Of a stretch of DNA of 62,839 bases, positions 15,203-23,993 are shown one piece after another. Numbering within the stretch: position 1 is the first letter of the stretch; each line of letters begins with the position of its first letter. The DNA is taken from the NCBI GenBank assembly GCA_963620595.1, contig CAVFAY010000016.1:1-62839 (forward strand), given 5' to 3'. The notes below the pieces were generated by a model. It saw only the letters and a list, made by a program, of their open reading frames with translations. It did no database searches and was not told the DNA's origin. The DNA is from Butyricicoccus_A sp963620595. Its GTDB lineage: Bacteria; Bacillota; Clostridia; Oscillospirales; Butyricicoccaceae. Both the position numbers and the translations under genes were made by a program.

Positions 15203-16072
15203 CTATACTCTCGGCAATTTACTCAGTACCTTGCGGCTGACAAAGAAATACGCCGTAAGAACCATCACGCCGGTTACAATCCACGAAATCGGATAGATAC
15301 TAAACAAAACCGGTAAGGTATGGCGTGCAGGAATGCCAATGCGCAAAATCGTCCACAGTTCTTCTCTGTGAATGGCGAGCTTATTCCAGTGCAGACGGAT
15401 TTCTTCTTCCTCATGCATAAGAAAATACACTGCCATCGAACAACTGACCACATTCGCAATGACGGTTGCCAATGCAACACCCGCGACACTGAGATGAAAT
15501 CCAACGACAAAGAGGATATTCAATCCGGCATTGATGCAGCCGGAGAGAATCAAACAATAGAGCGGCCGTTTGGTATCGCCCTTGCTTCGCAGGATTGCCG
15601 CCGCAAAGTTATACGTCATAATAAACGGCATTCCCAAGCAATACAGCCGCAAATACACGACTGCCAGATCCAGTACATTTTCCGGAGTAGAAAGTAGCTG
15701 CAATAACGGTCGTGCAACACACATACCGGCAACCAGCAACAAAAGACCACTCACTATCGCAAGCAGCATCGTCGTGTGAACCACATCGGGGATGCGCTCG
15801 CGTTTGCCTTTTCCGATATTGTTTGCAATCACAACATTGCTGCCAACAGAAATGCCGACAAATAAATTGATAAACAGTGATACGACAGAGGTATTGGCAC
15901 CGACTGCCGCCAAGGCTTCACTGCTGGCAAATCGTCCGACCACTGCCGCATCTACAGAATTGAATAGCTGCTGCAGCATACTTCCCGCGGCAAGCGGCAG
16001 CGCGAACAGCAAAATTTTATCCCACATAGAACCGGATACCATATCCATACCGGTTTGTCTTGTCCGTCTCAT
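15203..16072 (-). pseudogene. MATE-family efflux transporter with internal deletion
   Basis: An open frame of 289 codons clearly from the MATE multidrug/sodium antiporter family, whose members are about 450 residues long. The N-terminal half is normal (LALPLAAGSMLQQLFNSVDA-like start, VGRFASSEALAAVGA, KGDTKRPLYC, up to LRIGIPA). It then jumps directly to the extreme C terminus (LFSIYPISWIVTG and a last helix). About 140 residues covering most of the second six-helix bundle are missing, with the joint near 15320-15330. The frame is kept, but a half-bundle MATE is unlikely to transport. The deletion looks recent because the rest is well conserved. An assembly error is the other explanation. Confidence 0.75.
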
Positions 16073-16140
16073 AAACCATATACTTCCTTTTTTCGCTATG
16101 CTATTTAGTATAGCATATTTGTCTCATGCTTGCCAGAAAA

Positions 16141-16180
16141 AGAAGAACGGCTGCTGTCTCTCGACAGCAACCGCTCTTCA
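16141..16180 (-). terminator. Rho-independent terminator of the hexitol PTS operon
   Basis: A stem of about 15 bp, with a mismatch, AGAACGGCTGCTGTC facing GACAGCAACCGCTCT, followed on the minus strand by a T-rich stretch. It lies 32 bp after the mtlA stop. Confidence 0.8.
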
Positions 16181-16211
16181 AAATTTAGGTGATTTTTATT
16201 ATGCGCGTCAG

Positions 16212-18065
16212 TTAGTCCAGCTGTTCCATAACCCAATCCAGATCATCTGTTGTCTTGAGCTTTTCCAGAACCTCTTCATCTTCCAGCATGTTGCAAATCT
16301 TTGCCAGAAGATCCATATGCTCGTTGCCGATACCGGCAATGCCAAATACCAGCTGTGCCTTTTCCTCGCCAAAGTCTACGCCTTCCGGATACTGTAAAAA
16401 TACAATGCCTGTTTTCTTCACTGTACCCTTTGCCTGACTGGTGCCGTGCGGAATCGCAACGCCCATGCCCATATATGTTGTAACGAGCTTTTCACGCTCC
16501 TGCATCGCCGGAATGTAGCTTTCATCGACATAACCGAGCTTCACGAGCAATTCGCCTGCTGCCTGAATTGCTTCTTCCTTGGATACCGGTTTCTGATTCA
16601 AACGGACGCCTTCTCGGCAGATAACCTGCTTATTCGCAATCGGAGAAGCTGTCTCCTGCTGTGCTTCCGCCTGCGGTGCAACAGCATCTACTTTTTGAAG
16701 CATTTCATACAGTGCATCCAGTGCCGGATCGGCCAAAAAATTCTCAATCGTGACCAACTTTGCCTGCGGCGCACATTTCTGTGCACGCTCTGCCAATGTT
16801 GCCTGTACAACAGCAATATTACAGTCAGCCGGAATATTGTCAACAGAGGTATTGCTTACCTCGATGTCCGGACGAACACCCTTGAGGCGATTTCTAAATT
16901 TGGTTGCGCCCATAGCCGAGGAACCCATGCCTGCATCACAGGCAAAAATAATCTTCTGTACGCCGGATGCATTAGCGATCTCTACCGGTGCAGCCTGTCC
17001 CTTGGATTCTGCCTTCATTGCAGCCATCTTGTTCTGTGCATCCTCCAAGTTTTTGCCGCCAGCCATTCTGACAATCGGAGATGCAATAACAAACGAAATG
17101 CCAGCTGCAAGCAGTACACCGATGATAACCTTCCACAAATCGCTGGTCGGTGTCATCATCAGGAATGCGATGATAGATCCTGGGGATGCCGGACCTACCA
17201 GACCACAATTGGTCATGCTGAACCAGAAAATTGCCACCATGTTGCCGACAATCGGCGCAATGATAACGAGCGGGTTCATCAGAATGTACGGGAAGTAAAT
17301 CTCATGAATACCACCGAACAGATGAATAATAACAGCGCCCGGTGCAGACTGCTTGGTCTTCTGATCCTTACAGAAGAACATGTAAGCTAGCAGGATGCCG
17401 AGGCCAGGACCCGGATTCGCTTCCAGCATGTACATGATAGACTTGCCGGTCTCTGCGGCATCTGCTGTTGCCAGCGGAGTGAAAATGCCGTGATTGATCG
17501 CGTTATTCAGGAACAAAACCTTTGCCGGTTCGATAAAGATAGCTACCAGCGGCAGAACGCTGTGTGCTACCAGAAAATGTACGCCAGCTGCAAGCACAGT
17601 CAGAATAGCACTCATAACCGGACCGACAACGGCATAGCCCAGAATGGCCAGAATCATGCCGATGATGCCTGCCGAGAAGTTGTTAATCAGCATCTCGAAG
17701 CCTGCCGGCATATGTCCTTCCATCTTCTCATCGAACTTCTTGATACAGAAGCCGCCGAGCGGACCCATAACCATGGCAGCCATCAGCATTGTGATGGATG
17801 TATCGCTCATAATCGCACCGATGACAGCAATCGCACCGACAACGCGGCCTCTGTCTCCGCCGACCATCTTGCCGCCGGTGGATGCGATCAAAATCGGAAT
17901 CAAGTATGTCAGCATCGGAGAAACCATGCTGTTGAGCTGTTCATTCGGAATCCAGCCTGTATCAATGAACAGCGCTGCAAGGAAACCAAACGCAATCAGT
18001 GCTCCGATATTGGGCATAACCATGCCGGATAGGAATTTACCAAATTGTTGTACCCTATTTTTCAT
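16212..18065 (-). CDS. mtlA: PTS mannitol-type transporter EIICBA
   Basis: A 617-residue one-chain PTS permease. Residues about 1-340 are the membrane EIIC domain with GGIHEIYFPY near 251-260, the substrate-binding motif of mannitol EIIC. EIIB follows with phosphorylated Cys 376 in FACDAGMGSSAMG. The C-terminal EIIA has phosphorylated His 540 in VAIPHGT. It takes up a hexitol and delivers the phosphorylated form to the cytoplasm. The operon has no mannitol-1-phosphate dehydrogenase (mtlD). A SorE-like dehydrogenase lies upstream, so the substrate may be mannitol or another hexitol/ketose. It is the last gene of a three-gene operon behind a DeoR regulator. Confidence 0.93.
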   Translation of the reverse strand: MKNRVQQFGKFLSGMVMPNIGALIAFGFLAALFIDTGWIPNEQLNSMVSPMLTYLIPILIASTGGKMVGGDRGRVVGAIAVIGAIMSDTSITMLMAAMVMGPLGGFCIKKFDEKMEGHMPAGFEMLINNFSAGIIGMILAILGYAVVGPVMSAILTVLAAGVHFLVAHSVLPLVAIFIEPAKVLFLNNAINHGIFTPLATADAAETGKSIMYMLEANPGPGLGILLAYMFFCKDQKTKQSAPGAVIIHLFGGIHEIYFPYILMNPLVIIAPIVGNMVAIFWFSMTNCGLVGPASPGSIIAFLMMTPTSDLWKVIIGVLLAAGISFVIASPIVRMAGGKNLEDAQNKMAAMKAESKGQAAPVEIANASGVQKIIFACDAGMGSSAMGATKFRNRLKGVRPDIEVSNTSVDNIPADCNIAVVQATLAERAQKCAPQAKLVTIENFLADPALDALYEMLQKVDAVAPQAEAQQETASPIANKQVICREGVRLNQKPVSKEEAIQAAGELLVKLGYVDESYIPAMQEREKLVTTYMGMGVAIPHGTSQAKGTVKKTGIVFLQYPEGVDFGEEKAQLVFGIAGIGNEHMDLLAKICNMLEDEEVLEKLKTTDDLDWVMEQLD

Positions 18066-18117
18066 GTCAGACCTCTCTTATCCTGTAGAGAAGAGCAAAA
18101 GATTGTACCTTAGTATG

Positions 18118-18879
18118 TTATAAGACAGGAATATGATGCCGGTCGCATTCCTCCAGCACTTCTTTCGGGAGATGTCCGTCAGAAATCACAAGGTCTACCT
18201 CTGCCATTGCGCAGATAGAATAGCTTCTCTTCACACCTACCTTGGAAGAGTCCATCAAAACGATAACCTGTTCTGCCTGCTTCATGGCTGTGCGCTTGAG
18301 CAGCGCTTCTTCTATGCTGCCGCAAGTAAAACCCGCCTGCAGCGTATAGCCTGTGATTCCCAAAAATGCCTGATGAAAATTGACTCGTTCCAGTTCTCGA
18401 ATCGCCGTTGTACCATATGTGCTAATACTATAACGATTGAGCCGTCCGCCCGGCAGCATAATGACAGGCTGTTCTAAGCCAGCCAGTTCGGTGGCACAGC
18501 TGAGTCCGGTTGTATAAATGAGGTTGGATTGATCCGGAAACAGCCGTGCCAATTCCGTCGTTGTGCTGCCGGAGTCCAGAAAGATCGCCGTATCCGGCCG
18601 AATCAGCCGCAATGCTTTTTTAGCAATCTCCTGTTTCTCCTGAATATTACGAATGGCTCTTCGATTGAAGAAATCATCCGTATTGATAACCAATTGTACA
18701 GATTTTGCTCCACCATGGATTCTTACTATCTGTTTTGCCTCGTCCAACGCCTTTAAATCGGTACGAAGCGTCATTTCCGAAACGTTCGGGAAATGTTCTT
18801 TGATGGTAGAAAAGCTCACGGTTCCCTTTTGATTGATGAGCTCCGCAATCGCATTTCTACGTCTTTCCATCGTATCCAT
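18118..18879 (-). CDS. DeoR/GlpR-family transcriptional regulator
   Basis: A 253-residue sugar-phosphate-responsive regulator. The N terminus has the DeoR winged helix (ERRRNAIAELINQKGTVSFS, then FPNVSEMTLRTDLKALDE and IVRIHGGA). The C-terminal DeoRC sensor domain has FLDSGSTTTELARLFP, the isomerase-like phosphate-binding loop, and VLMDSSKVGVKRSYSI. Such proteins usually repress sugar operons until a phosphorylated intermediate binds. AAGGAG lies 9 nt before the first ATG; a second ATG lies three codons on. It sits between the dehydrogenase and mtlA, which it probably controls. Confidence 0.92.
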   Translation of the reverse strand: MDTMERRRNAIAELINQKGTVSFSTIKEHFPNVSEMTLRTDLKALDEAKQIVRIHGGAKSVQLVINTDDFFNRRAIRNIQEKQEIAKKALRLIRPDTAIFLDSGSTTTELARLFPDQSNLIYTTGLSCATELAGLEQPVIMLPGGRLNRYSISTYGTTAIRELERVNFHQAFLGITGYTLQAGFTCGSIEEALLKRTAMKQAEQVIVLMDSSKVGVKRSYSICAMAEVDLVISDGHLPKEVLEECDRHHIPVL

Positions 18880-18927
18880 ATATCTATTCTCCTTTCAGCT
18901 GCCATTCACCAAAAGAAGAACAGTGTT

Positions 18928-20202
18928 TTATTCTTCCTCGATGAAGTTTGCGAGCAGGTATTCCTCTGCCTCCGGGCACCACAGACCCTTATGTGCATCT
19001 ACAATGTCAGCCAGCGCAGTATATCGAGCATCGCCAAGCTCTTCGCCTCTCTTGCGCAGATCTTCCAGCGCGATCAGCGGCATGGTCAGGTGCGTATAAA
19101 TCAGCTTCTTGCCGCCCGGAATTTTCGGCAGATTCAGTGTTGTCTCTGCCACAGCATCCAGACCGCCGATATGGGTAACCATAACTGCCGGATTGATGCG
19201 CTTTGCAGCGGTCAGCTCCAGCGATTCAATCATATCTGCAGTGTTACCGCCGGTTGTGCCCATGACATGGGTAGAATTGTAGTGTACATCGTAAAAGTTC
19301 ATCGTCGCGCTGAACTTTTTGTCGGTCGGACCGGCAAAGAAGTTCAAGCAGCCATCTCTGCCCAGAATGTCACTGCACTGCTGTACCACAGCTGCAACCG
19401 GTGCATAGCAGAATACATCGTCATAGCCAGCGCCACCGGTGATTGCACGCAGCTCTGCAACCGGATCTTCGTACTTACCGGTATTGACAAAATGCAGGTC
19501 AATGCCCATTTCCTTGTACTCTTCTACCGGGAACAGCTCTTCTGCGCGATCCAGACGATCCTGATTCAGATCAGCGACAACAACACGGGACGGACGAACG
19601 TCGCGGTGCAGCGCATAGGTCAGTGCGCCCAAGCCCATCGGACCTGCACCTGCCATAATTGCCAGGTTGCCGCCCTTTTTGATGCCCATTTCGTGCTTGT
19701 AGACGCCCATATGGGTATGATATGCCGCATGGAATGCACCGATGCTGCAAGACATCGGCTCTGCCAGAGAAGCCTCATAGTATGCGCGTCCCTTGTACTC
19801 CAGAAGGCATCCCAGTTCCATAACCTCTGCCGGAATGACACAGTACGTTGTATCGCCGCCGAAGAACTCATAAGAGTATCCAGGGCTCCACATGGTTCCC
19901 TTGTAGTTCAGTGCCGGCTGAAGGGTAAACTTCATGCCCGGCTTAAACTGATCCTGATGGTTCTTGCCGACCTTAACGATGTCACCGGCAAATTCATGAC
20001 CCATGATTGCCGGATGTTCTGCGACATCCTCGTGTACACGCTTGTGGTCTGTACCCAGTATAGCACACTTATACGTGGACATACAGATGCTGTCGGAAAC
20101 AACTTTGACAAGAATTTCGTCATCTGTGATTTCCGGAAGCTCAAACTCCTCCAGTCTCAGATCGTTTGCCGCGTGCAGTCTTACGCCTCTTGCTTTCATC
20201 AT
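18928..20202 (-). CDS. Zinc-dependent medium-chain dehydrogenase, L-sorbose-1-phosphate reductase-like
   Basis: A 424-residue MDR-family oxidoreductase that closely resembles SorE (L-sorbose-1-phosphate reductase) in length and motifs: EFELPEITDDEILVKVVSDS, SICMSTYKCAILGTDHKRV with probable zinc ligand Cys 40, HPAIMGHEFAG (His 69, Glu 70), the Rossmann loop GAGPMGLGAL, and YNSTHVMGTTGGNT. It probably interconverts a hexitol phosphate and a ketose phosphate with NAD(P)H. It is first in the operon with DeoR and mtlA, so it likely oxidises the product of that PTS. AAGGAG lies 5 nt before ATG 20202, with a second ATG directly after. The operon promoter is at 20264-20292. Confidence 0.88.
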   Translation of the reverse strand: MMKARGVRLHAANDLRLEEFELPEITDDEILVKVVSDSICMSTYKCAILGTDHKRVHEDVAEHPAIMGHEFAGDIVKVGKNHQDQFKPGMKFTLQPALNYKGTMWSPGYSYEFFGGDTTYCVIPAEVMELGCLLEYKGRAYYEASLAEPMSCSIGAFHAAYHTHMGVYKHEMGIKKGGNLAIMAGAGPMGLGALTYALHRDVRPSRVVVADLNQDRLDRAEELFPVEEYKEMGIDLHFVNTGKYEDPVAELRAITGGAGYDDVFCYAPVAAVVQQCSDILGRDGCLNFFAGPTDKKFSATMNFYDVHYNSTHVMGTTGGNTADMIESLELTAAKRINPAVMVTHIGGLDAVAETTLNLPKIPGGKKLIYTHLTMPLIALEDLRKRGEELGDARYTALADIVDAHKGLWCPEAEEYLLANFIEEE

Positions 20203-20263
20203 GAAAACTCCTTCCATTGTTATTTCAAAACTCAGTGTTTTTACTTCGATAGTTTATGCTTTT

Positions 20264-20292
20264 ATAATATTCACATTTCGCCCAAATGTCAA
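20264..20292 (-). promoter_or_regulatory. Sigma-A promoter of the hexitol PTS operon
   Basis: On the minus strand a perfect -35 TTGACA (20287-20292), a 17-bp spacer and -10 TATTAT (20264-20269), about 60 bp upstream of the dehydrogenase ATG. Confidence 0.8.
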
Positions 20293-20378
20293 TGCTTTTT
20301 GTAACAAAAACCTGCACAATTTTTCCTCTTTATTTTTGTATCAAAAGTATAACACTTTTAGATTGACAATCCGTGTAT

Positions 20379-20422
20379 ATAAAAAACACCTGTGTGCGGC
20401 ATTTTTCCGCACACAGGTGTTT
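20379..20422 (-). terminator. Rho-independent terminator of the thiamine salvage operon
   Basis: A 16-bp perfect stem AAACACCTGTGTGCGG/CCGCACACAGGTGTTT with a 7-nt loop, followed on the minus strand by a T run. It lies just after tenA. Confidence 0.92.
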
Positions 20423-20435
20423 GCTGTTTATATGA

Positions 20436-21104
20436 TTATACTTCTACCATCTTCTGATTCCAAGCCATATCCCAGAACATGTACTCGTACTGGCTGCACA
20501 CATAAACAATATGTTCCAGATTTTGAATCTGCTCCTCGGTGTAGCCTTCAGTCAGACGATCTACCAAATCAATCATTACCTGATTGGAAGAACGATAGCC
20601 TTCCGAGATATACATGTTGACCCACTCTCCATAGAATTCTTGTTCCTTTGCGCCTGGGAATTTTTCCATGAAGTCACCGATCAGTTTATAGCTCCAAGAG
20701 CAGGACAGAACTGCTGCCATCAGTTCAGCCAAGCCTTCTTTTTCCGCAATAGCAATCATATAGTTGGTATACGAATCGGTCACAATACTCGGCTTCGCCT
20801 GCGCAATCATTTCCTTAGAAATACCCAGACGACGCAAATAATCCTGATGCAGCGCATTCTCTGTGTCCAATGTTGCAGTAATCAGATTAGAGAACAGACG
20901 CATGTCGTTCTCATTCTTTGCCTTAAGAACGCCCAGCGCAAAAACTTTTGCATACTGCATCAGATACAAGTGATCCTGAATCATATAAAACTGGAAGTTC
21001 TCCAGCGGCAATGTACCATCCGCAATGCCCTTGACAAACGGATGCTCATTGTACTTGTCCCACAAATCAATAATGCTGTTATACAAACGCTCAGATACCT
21101 TCAT
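20436..21104 (-). CDS. tenA: Aminopyrimidine aminohydrolase / thiaminase II TenA
   Basis: A 222-residue TenA. The catalytic nucleophile is Cys 135 in VLSCSWSY, matching Cys 135 of B. subtilis TenA, and the C-terminal acid of the site is probably Glu 207 in QYEYMFWDMAW. TenA hydrolyses aminopyrimidines from degraded thiamine to hydroxymethylpyrimidine (HMP). It is last in the operon thiD-ykoE-ykoD-ykoC-tenA, so imported base-degraded thiamine can be converted to HMP and phosphorylated by ThiD. AAGGAG lies 7 nt before ATG 21104. Upstream in-frame starts reach into ykoC and have no site. Confidence 0.93.
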   Translation of the reverse strand: MKVSERLYNSIIDLWDKYNEHPFVKGIADGTLPLENFQFYMIQDHLYLMQYAKVFALGVLKAKNENDMRLFSNLITATLDTENALHQDYLRRLGISKEMIAQAKPSIVTDSYTNYMIAIAEKEGLAELMAAVLSCSWSYKLIGDFMEKFPGAKEQEFYGEWVNMYISEGYRSSNQVMIDLVDRLTEGYTEEQIQNLEHIVYVCSQYEYMFWDMAWNQKMVEV

Positions 21105-21124
21105 ATGATAACTCCTTTTCTCTT

Positions 21125-21832
21125 TTACAAACATATGATACCCGCCGCCATGAGTCCAATGCAAATCACAGCAAAGCAAATATCTCCTACATGAACGCGC
21201 GTGGTAATCACAAAAGTACGGGCTCCATCGCCGTCAAATCCTTTGGATTCCATCGCCATTGCTACATTTTCCGACCAGCGAATGCCATTGACCAGCGTGT
21301 TGAACAGCGGGCCAATCGGCAGCAAACCGGTGCTCTTTTTTCTTGCTCGATACGCAAGATTTACTTCGTCCCATTCACGGCGCAGCGTTGGCACAAGATT
21401 GACTGCTGCCAACACGCCGTATGCAAATTTCGGTTTGACATGTGCTTGATGCATCAGCGACATAATAAATTCTTTCTGATCCGTCGAAAGCGCAAACAAC
21501 ATGCCCATGCCGACATAAGCGAGAATACGTGTGCTGAGCAGCAGTGCCGATCCCATAGACGCTACATCATAGATAGACGCCGATGATCCCGCACTTTTTC
21601 CGTATGACATGCCGGATACAAATATAGCACCCGCCAACACAATGACAGGAACAAATGTCTTGACAAGCGATGACAGCTTGCAATTGGACAGCACAATCAG
21701 TGCCGCTAGCGTCACCAACCATACTGCAACATTCAGTTTCCACGAGTTCGTCAGCGCCATCAAAATGCCGCAAACTAAAATCGTAACAACTTTGACAAAT
21801 GGATTGATTTTTTCCAAAACGGTCGGTCTCAT
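21125..21832 (-). CDS. ykoC: ECF transporter transmembrane component (YkoC/EcfT-like)
   Basis: A 235-residue EcfT/CbiQ-type membrane protein, the scaffold of an energy-coupling-factor transporter. It has about five hydrophobic helices and the cytoplasmic coupling region with VNLVPTLRREWDEVNLAYRARK, containing the Ala-Arg motif that docks on the ATPases, then WSENVAMAMESKGFDG with the second A-x-x-x-R/K-like element. Its start overlaps the ykoD stop (21829-21832). It works with YkoD and the substrate-binding YkoE to import the HMP moiety of thiamine. Confidence 0.9.
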   Translation of the reverse strand: MRPTVLEKINPFVKVVTILVCGILMALTNSWKLNVAVWLVTLAALIVLSNCKLSSLVKTFVPVIVLAGAIFVSGMSYGKSAGSSASIYDVASMGSALLLSTRILAYVGMGMLFALSTDQKEFIMSLMHQAHVKPKFAYGVLAAVNLVPTLRREWDEVNLAYRARKKSTGLLPIGPLFNTLVNGIRWSENVAMAMESKGFDGDGARTFVITTRVHVGDICFAVICIGLMAAGIICL

Positions 21833-23358
21833 CGATTTGCATCCTCCCGTATCAGTCTTTTTCCTCGCATCTGGTAGCGAACATCTGCATATGCCTGTGC
21901 CAATCCTCGGTCATGTGTTGTCATAATCACGGTCAGACTTTCCTCTCTGACACGCGCACAAATCTGATCCATCAGAGCTCGCGCAGAGCGATAATCCTGT
22001 CCATATGTCGGCTCATCCAGCAATAGCAGCTTTTGACCGCCTGCCAGCACAGACAACACAGCTAATCGGCGCTGCTGTCCCTGACTGAGCATATACGGCG
22101 AAAATTTTTGATACTTACGCAGTCCACAGGTATCCAGCATATCCAATGCCCGCTGTTTGATCTGTTCCGGTGTTTCCCTGGCATATCTGCGGCTCAGTCC
22201 GTCCATCACTTCTTCCGTCACATTCTGTGTGATAAACTGATTGGACGGATTCTGAAATGCAATGCCCACCTCATCAAAGCAGCCTTTCTGATCAATTAAA
22301 CGCAGTTCCCGCACATATCCGTTTTCTACAATTGCAATATCCCCCAGATAATCGCGCTGCTTCAGCAGCGTCATCATCAGCGATGTCTTTCCGCAGCCGC
22401 TCGGCCCCAAAATTGCCGTAATACAGCCATCCGGAAATATCGCATCCCCTTTGAACAGCAAACTATCTTGCTCTATGATATTTTCTCTCAAACGGCGGCG
22501 TCTTTTCGGCTTTTGCGGAATTTTCGGCATCGTCACATGGCTCAAGCGCAGACCATCTTCCGAAGGCTGATCTACGCAAGGCAGCCTTCGTGACTCACGC
22601 CAAATGCCAGGATAAGCCACGCCCTGCTCTCGAAACAGCGGACGCGCCTGCTTCAGCTGTTCCGGCGTTTTGCTCTCACACAACACCTGTCCGCTTTCGC
22701 CGAGCAGCAAAAACCGATCCGCTGTGCCGATCCAGTGATCTGCCATATGGTCAATCGCCACGATTGTTTTGCCCTGCTCTCGACACATCCGGCGCAGCAA
22801 AACCATCATTTCCTGCACAGCGTCCGGATCTAAATTTGCAAACGGCTCATCCAGCAAAATACACGAGGCATCCAGCAAATGAATGCAAGTCAAAACTGCC
22901 CGTTGTTTTTCACCGCCGGACAGGCTGAACAGCTTTCGATCCAGCAAATGCGCTGTGCCCATCACGCGAGCGGACTGTTCTGCCCGCTCGCGCATGTGTT
23001 CCGCCGGTACGCTGATATTTTCCATGCAGAAATATAATTCCTCACGCAGTGTCGCCATGCAGAACTGCAAATCCGGATTTTGGAACATCATAGAAATTTT
23101 TTGGGCGCGCTCGCTGACACGCATCTGTTTGAGCGGTGTGCCAAACAATTCAATGGATCCTTCGGTCAGGAAGCCGCCGTTTTCCGGCAGCAAACCGCAC
23201 AAAATCGCCGCCAGCGTACTTTTTCCACAGCCGCTGCTGCCCATCAAAACGGTAATCTCCCCCGCCGGAATCGTCAGCGATGCTTTGTCAATCACCGGTT
23301 TAGACTTTTCAAAATAGCGAAATGTCAGGTTTTCGCATACAATCGCAGCCTGTTCCAT
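21829..23358 (-). CDS. ykoD: ECF transporter double ATPase (YkoD-like)
   Basis: A 509-residue protein with two ABC ATPase domains in one chain. Domain 1: Walker A GSSGCGKST at 40-48, signature LSGGEKQ, Walker B ILLDEP. Domain 2: Walker A GPSGCGKTS near 315-325, a slightly changed signature LSQGQQRR, Walker B LLLDEPTYGQD, and a switch His in TTHDRG. It powers the YkoEDC transporter from the cytoplasmic face. The gene lies 3 bp after ykoE and overlaps ykoC, so the transporter parts are made together. Confidence 0.92.
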   Translation of the reverse strand: MEQAAIVCENLTFRYFEKSKPVIDKASLTIPAGEITVLMGSSGCGKSTLAAILCGLLPENGGFLTEGSIELFGTPLKQMRVSERAQKISMMFQNPDLQFCMATLREELYFCMENISVPAEHMRERAEQSARVMGTAHLLDRKLFSLSGGEKQRAVLTCIHLLDASCILLDEPFANLDPDAVQEMMVLLRRMCREQGKTIVAIDHMADHWIGTADRFLLLGESGQVLCESKTPEQLKQARPLFREQGVAYPGIWRESRRLPCVDQPSEDGLRLSHVTMPKIPQKPKRRRRLRENIIEQDSLLFKGDAIFPDGCITAILGPSGCGKTSLMMTLLKQRDYLGDIAIVENGYVRELRLIDQKGCFDEVGIAFQNPSNQFITQNVTEEVMDGLSRRYARETPEQIKQRALDMLDTCGLRKYQKFSPYMLSQGQQRRLAVLSVLAGGQKLLLLDEPTYGQDYRSARALMDQICARVREESLTVIMTTHDRGLAQAYADVRYQMRGKRLIREDANR

Positions 23359-23361
23359 GGA

Positions 23362-23964
23362 TTATTCCACTTCCTCCGGAAGATCCTGCTTCATGCCCAG
23401 CGCATAACCGCGCAGAACGCCAGCCTTTGCCAGACCATCGCCAATCAGCTTGGAGACAATGCCAGTAAAAATAATCGAACTGATGACGCGCAGAACCAGC
23501 ATCACTGCCAGAATCGATACCGGATATTCACTGTAGCCATAGAAGAAATATTCCGGAACAAAGAATGTGAGAACCGCGCAAATAATCGAGCTGAGAATCA
23601 TCGAAGACCAGCCAAATTTCTTGTAGCGAAATACCGCGAAGCCCAATTCGCAGCCCAAGCCCTGAAAGAAACCGCTGACCAGCGTAGCTACGCCAAACAT
23701 ACCGCCCATCATCATCTCGATGACAGCAGCGAGCATTTCAGCAACCAAGCCAACGCCGCGCTTCTGAATGACGTAGGTTGCAAAGGTTGCAGCCATAAAC
23801 CATACACCATAGATAATCTGATATGCCAGCATGTTCAGGCCGAACGGCGTCAGAACGGCAATCAGCGCTGTTCCAATATAATTCGCGCCTAAAAACAGGA
23901 ACGAGAACAGCACGCCCACGATGGCGACCATCAGAATATCTTTCAATTTCCACTTCATATTCAT
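23362..23964 (-). CDS. ykoE: ECF transporter substrate-binding component for HMP/thiamine (YkoE-like)
   Basis: A 200-residue integral membrane S component with about six helices. The length, the start KWKLKDILMVAIVGVLFSFLF, the internal EMLAAVIEMMMGGMFG and SGFFQGLGCELGFAVFRYKK fit YkoE, which binds hydroxymethylpyrimidine or thiamine. The context of a TPP riboswitch, thiD and tenA supports this strongly. The start chosen is MNMKWK after a GGGAG site; the second Met is an alternative. Confidence 0.9.
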   Translation of the reverse strand: MNMKWKLKDILMVAIVGVLFSFLFLGANYIGTALIAVLTPFGLNMLAYQIIYGVWFMAATFATYVIQKRGVGLVAEMLAAVIEMMMGGMFGVATLVSGFFQGLGCELGFAVFRYKKFGWSSMILSSIICAVLTFFVPEYFFYGYSEYPVSILAVMLVLRVISSIIFTGIVSKLIGDGLAKAGVLRGYALGMKQDLPEEVE

Positions 23965-23993
23965 AATTCTTTTGTCTTACTCCCTGAAACGAT

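Noticed and set aside
18793..20304. A 503-codon plus-strand frame
   Set aside because: It is opposite the SorE-like dehydrogenase and the DeoR start; the minus-strand genes have clear motifs and ribosome sites.
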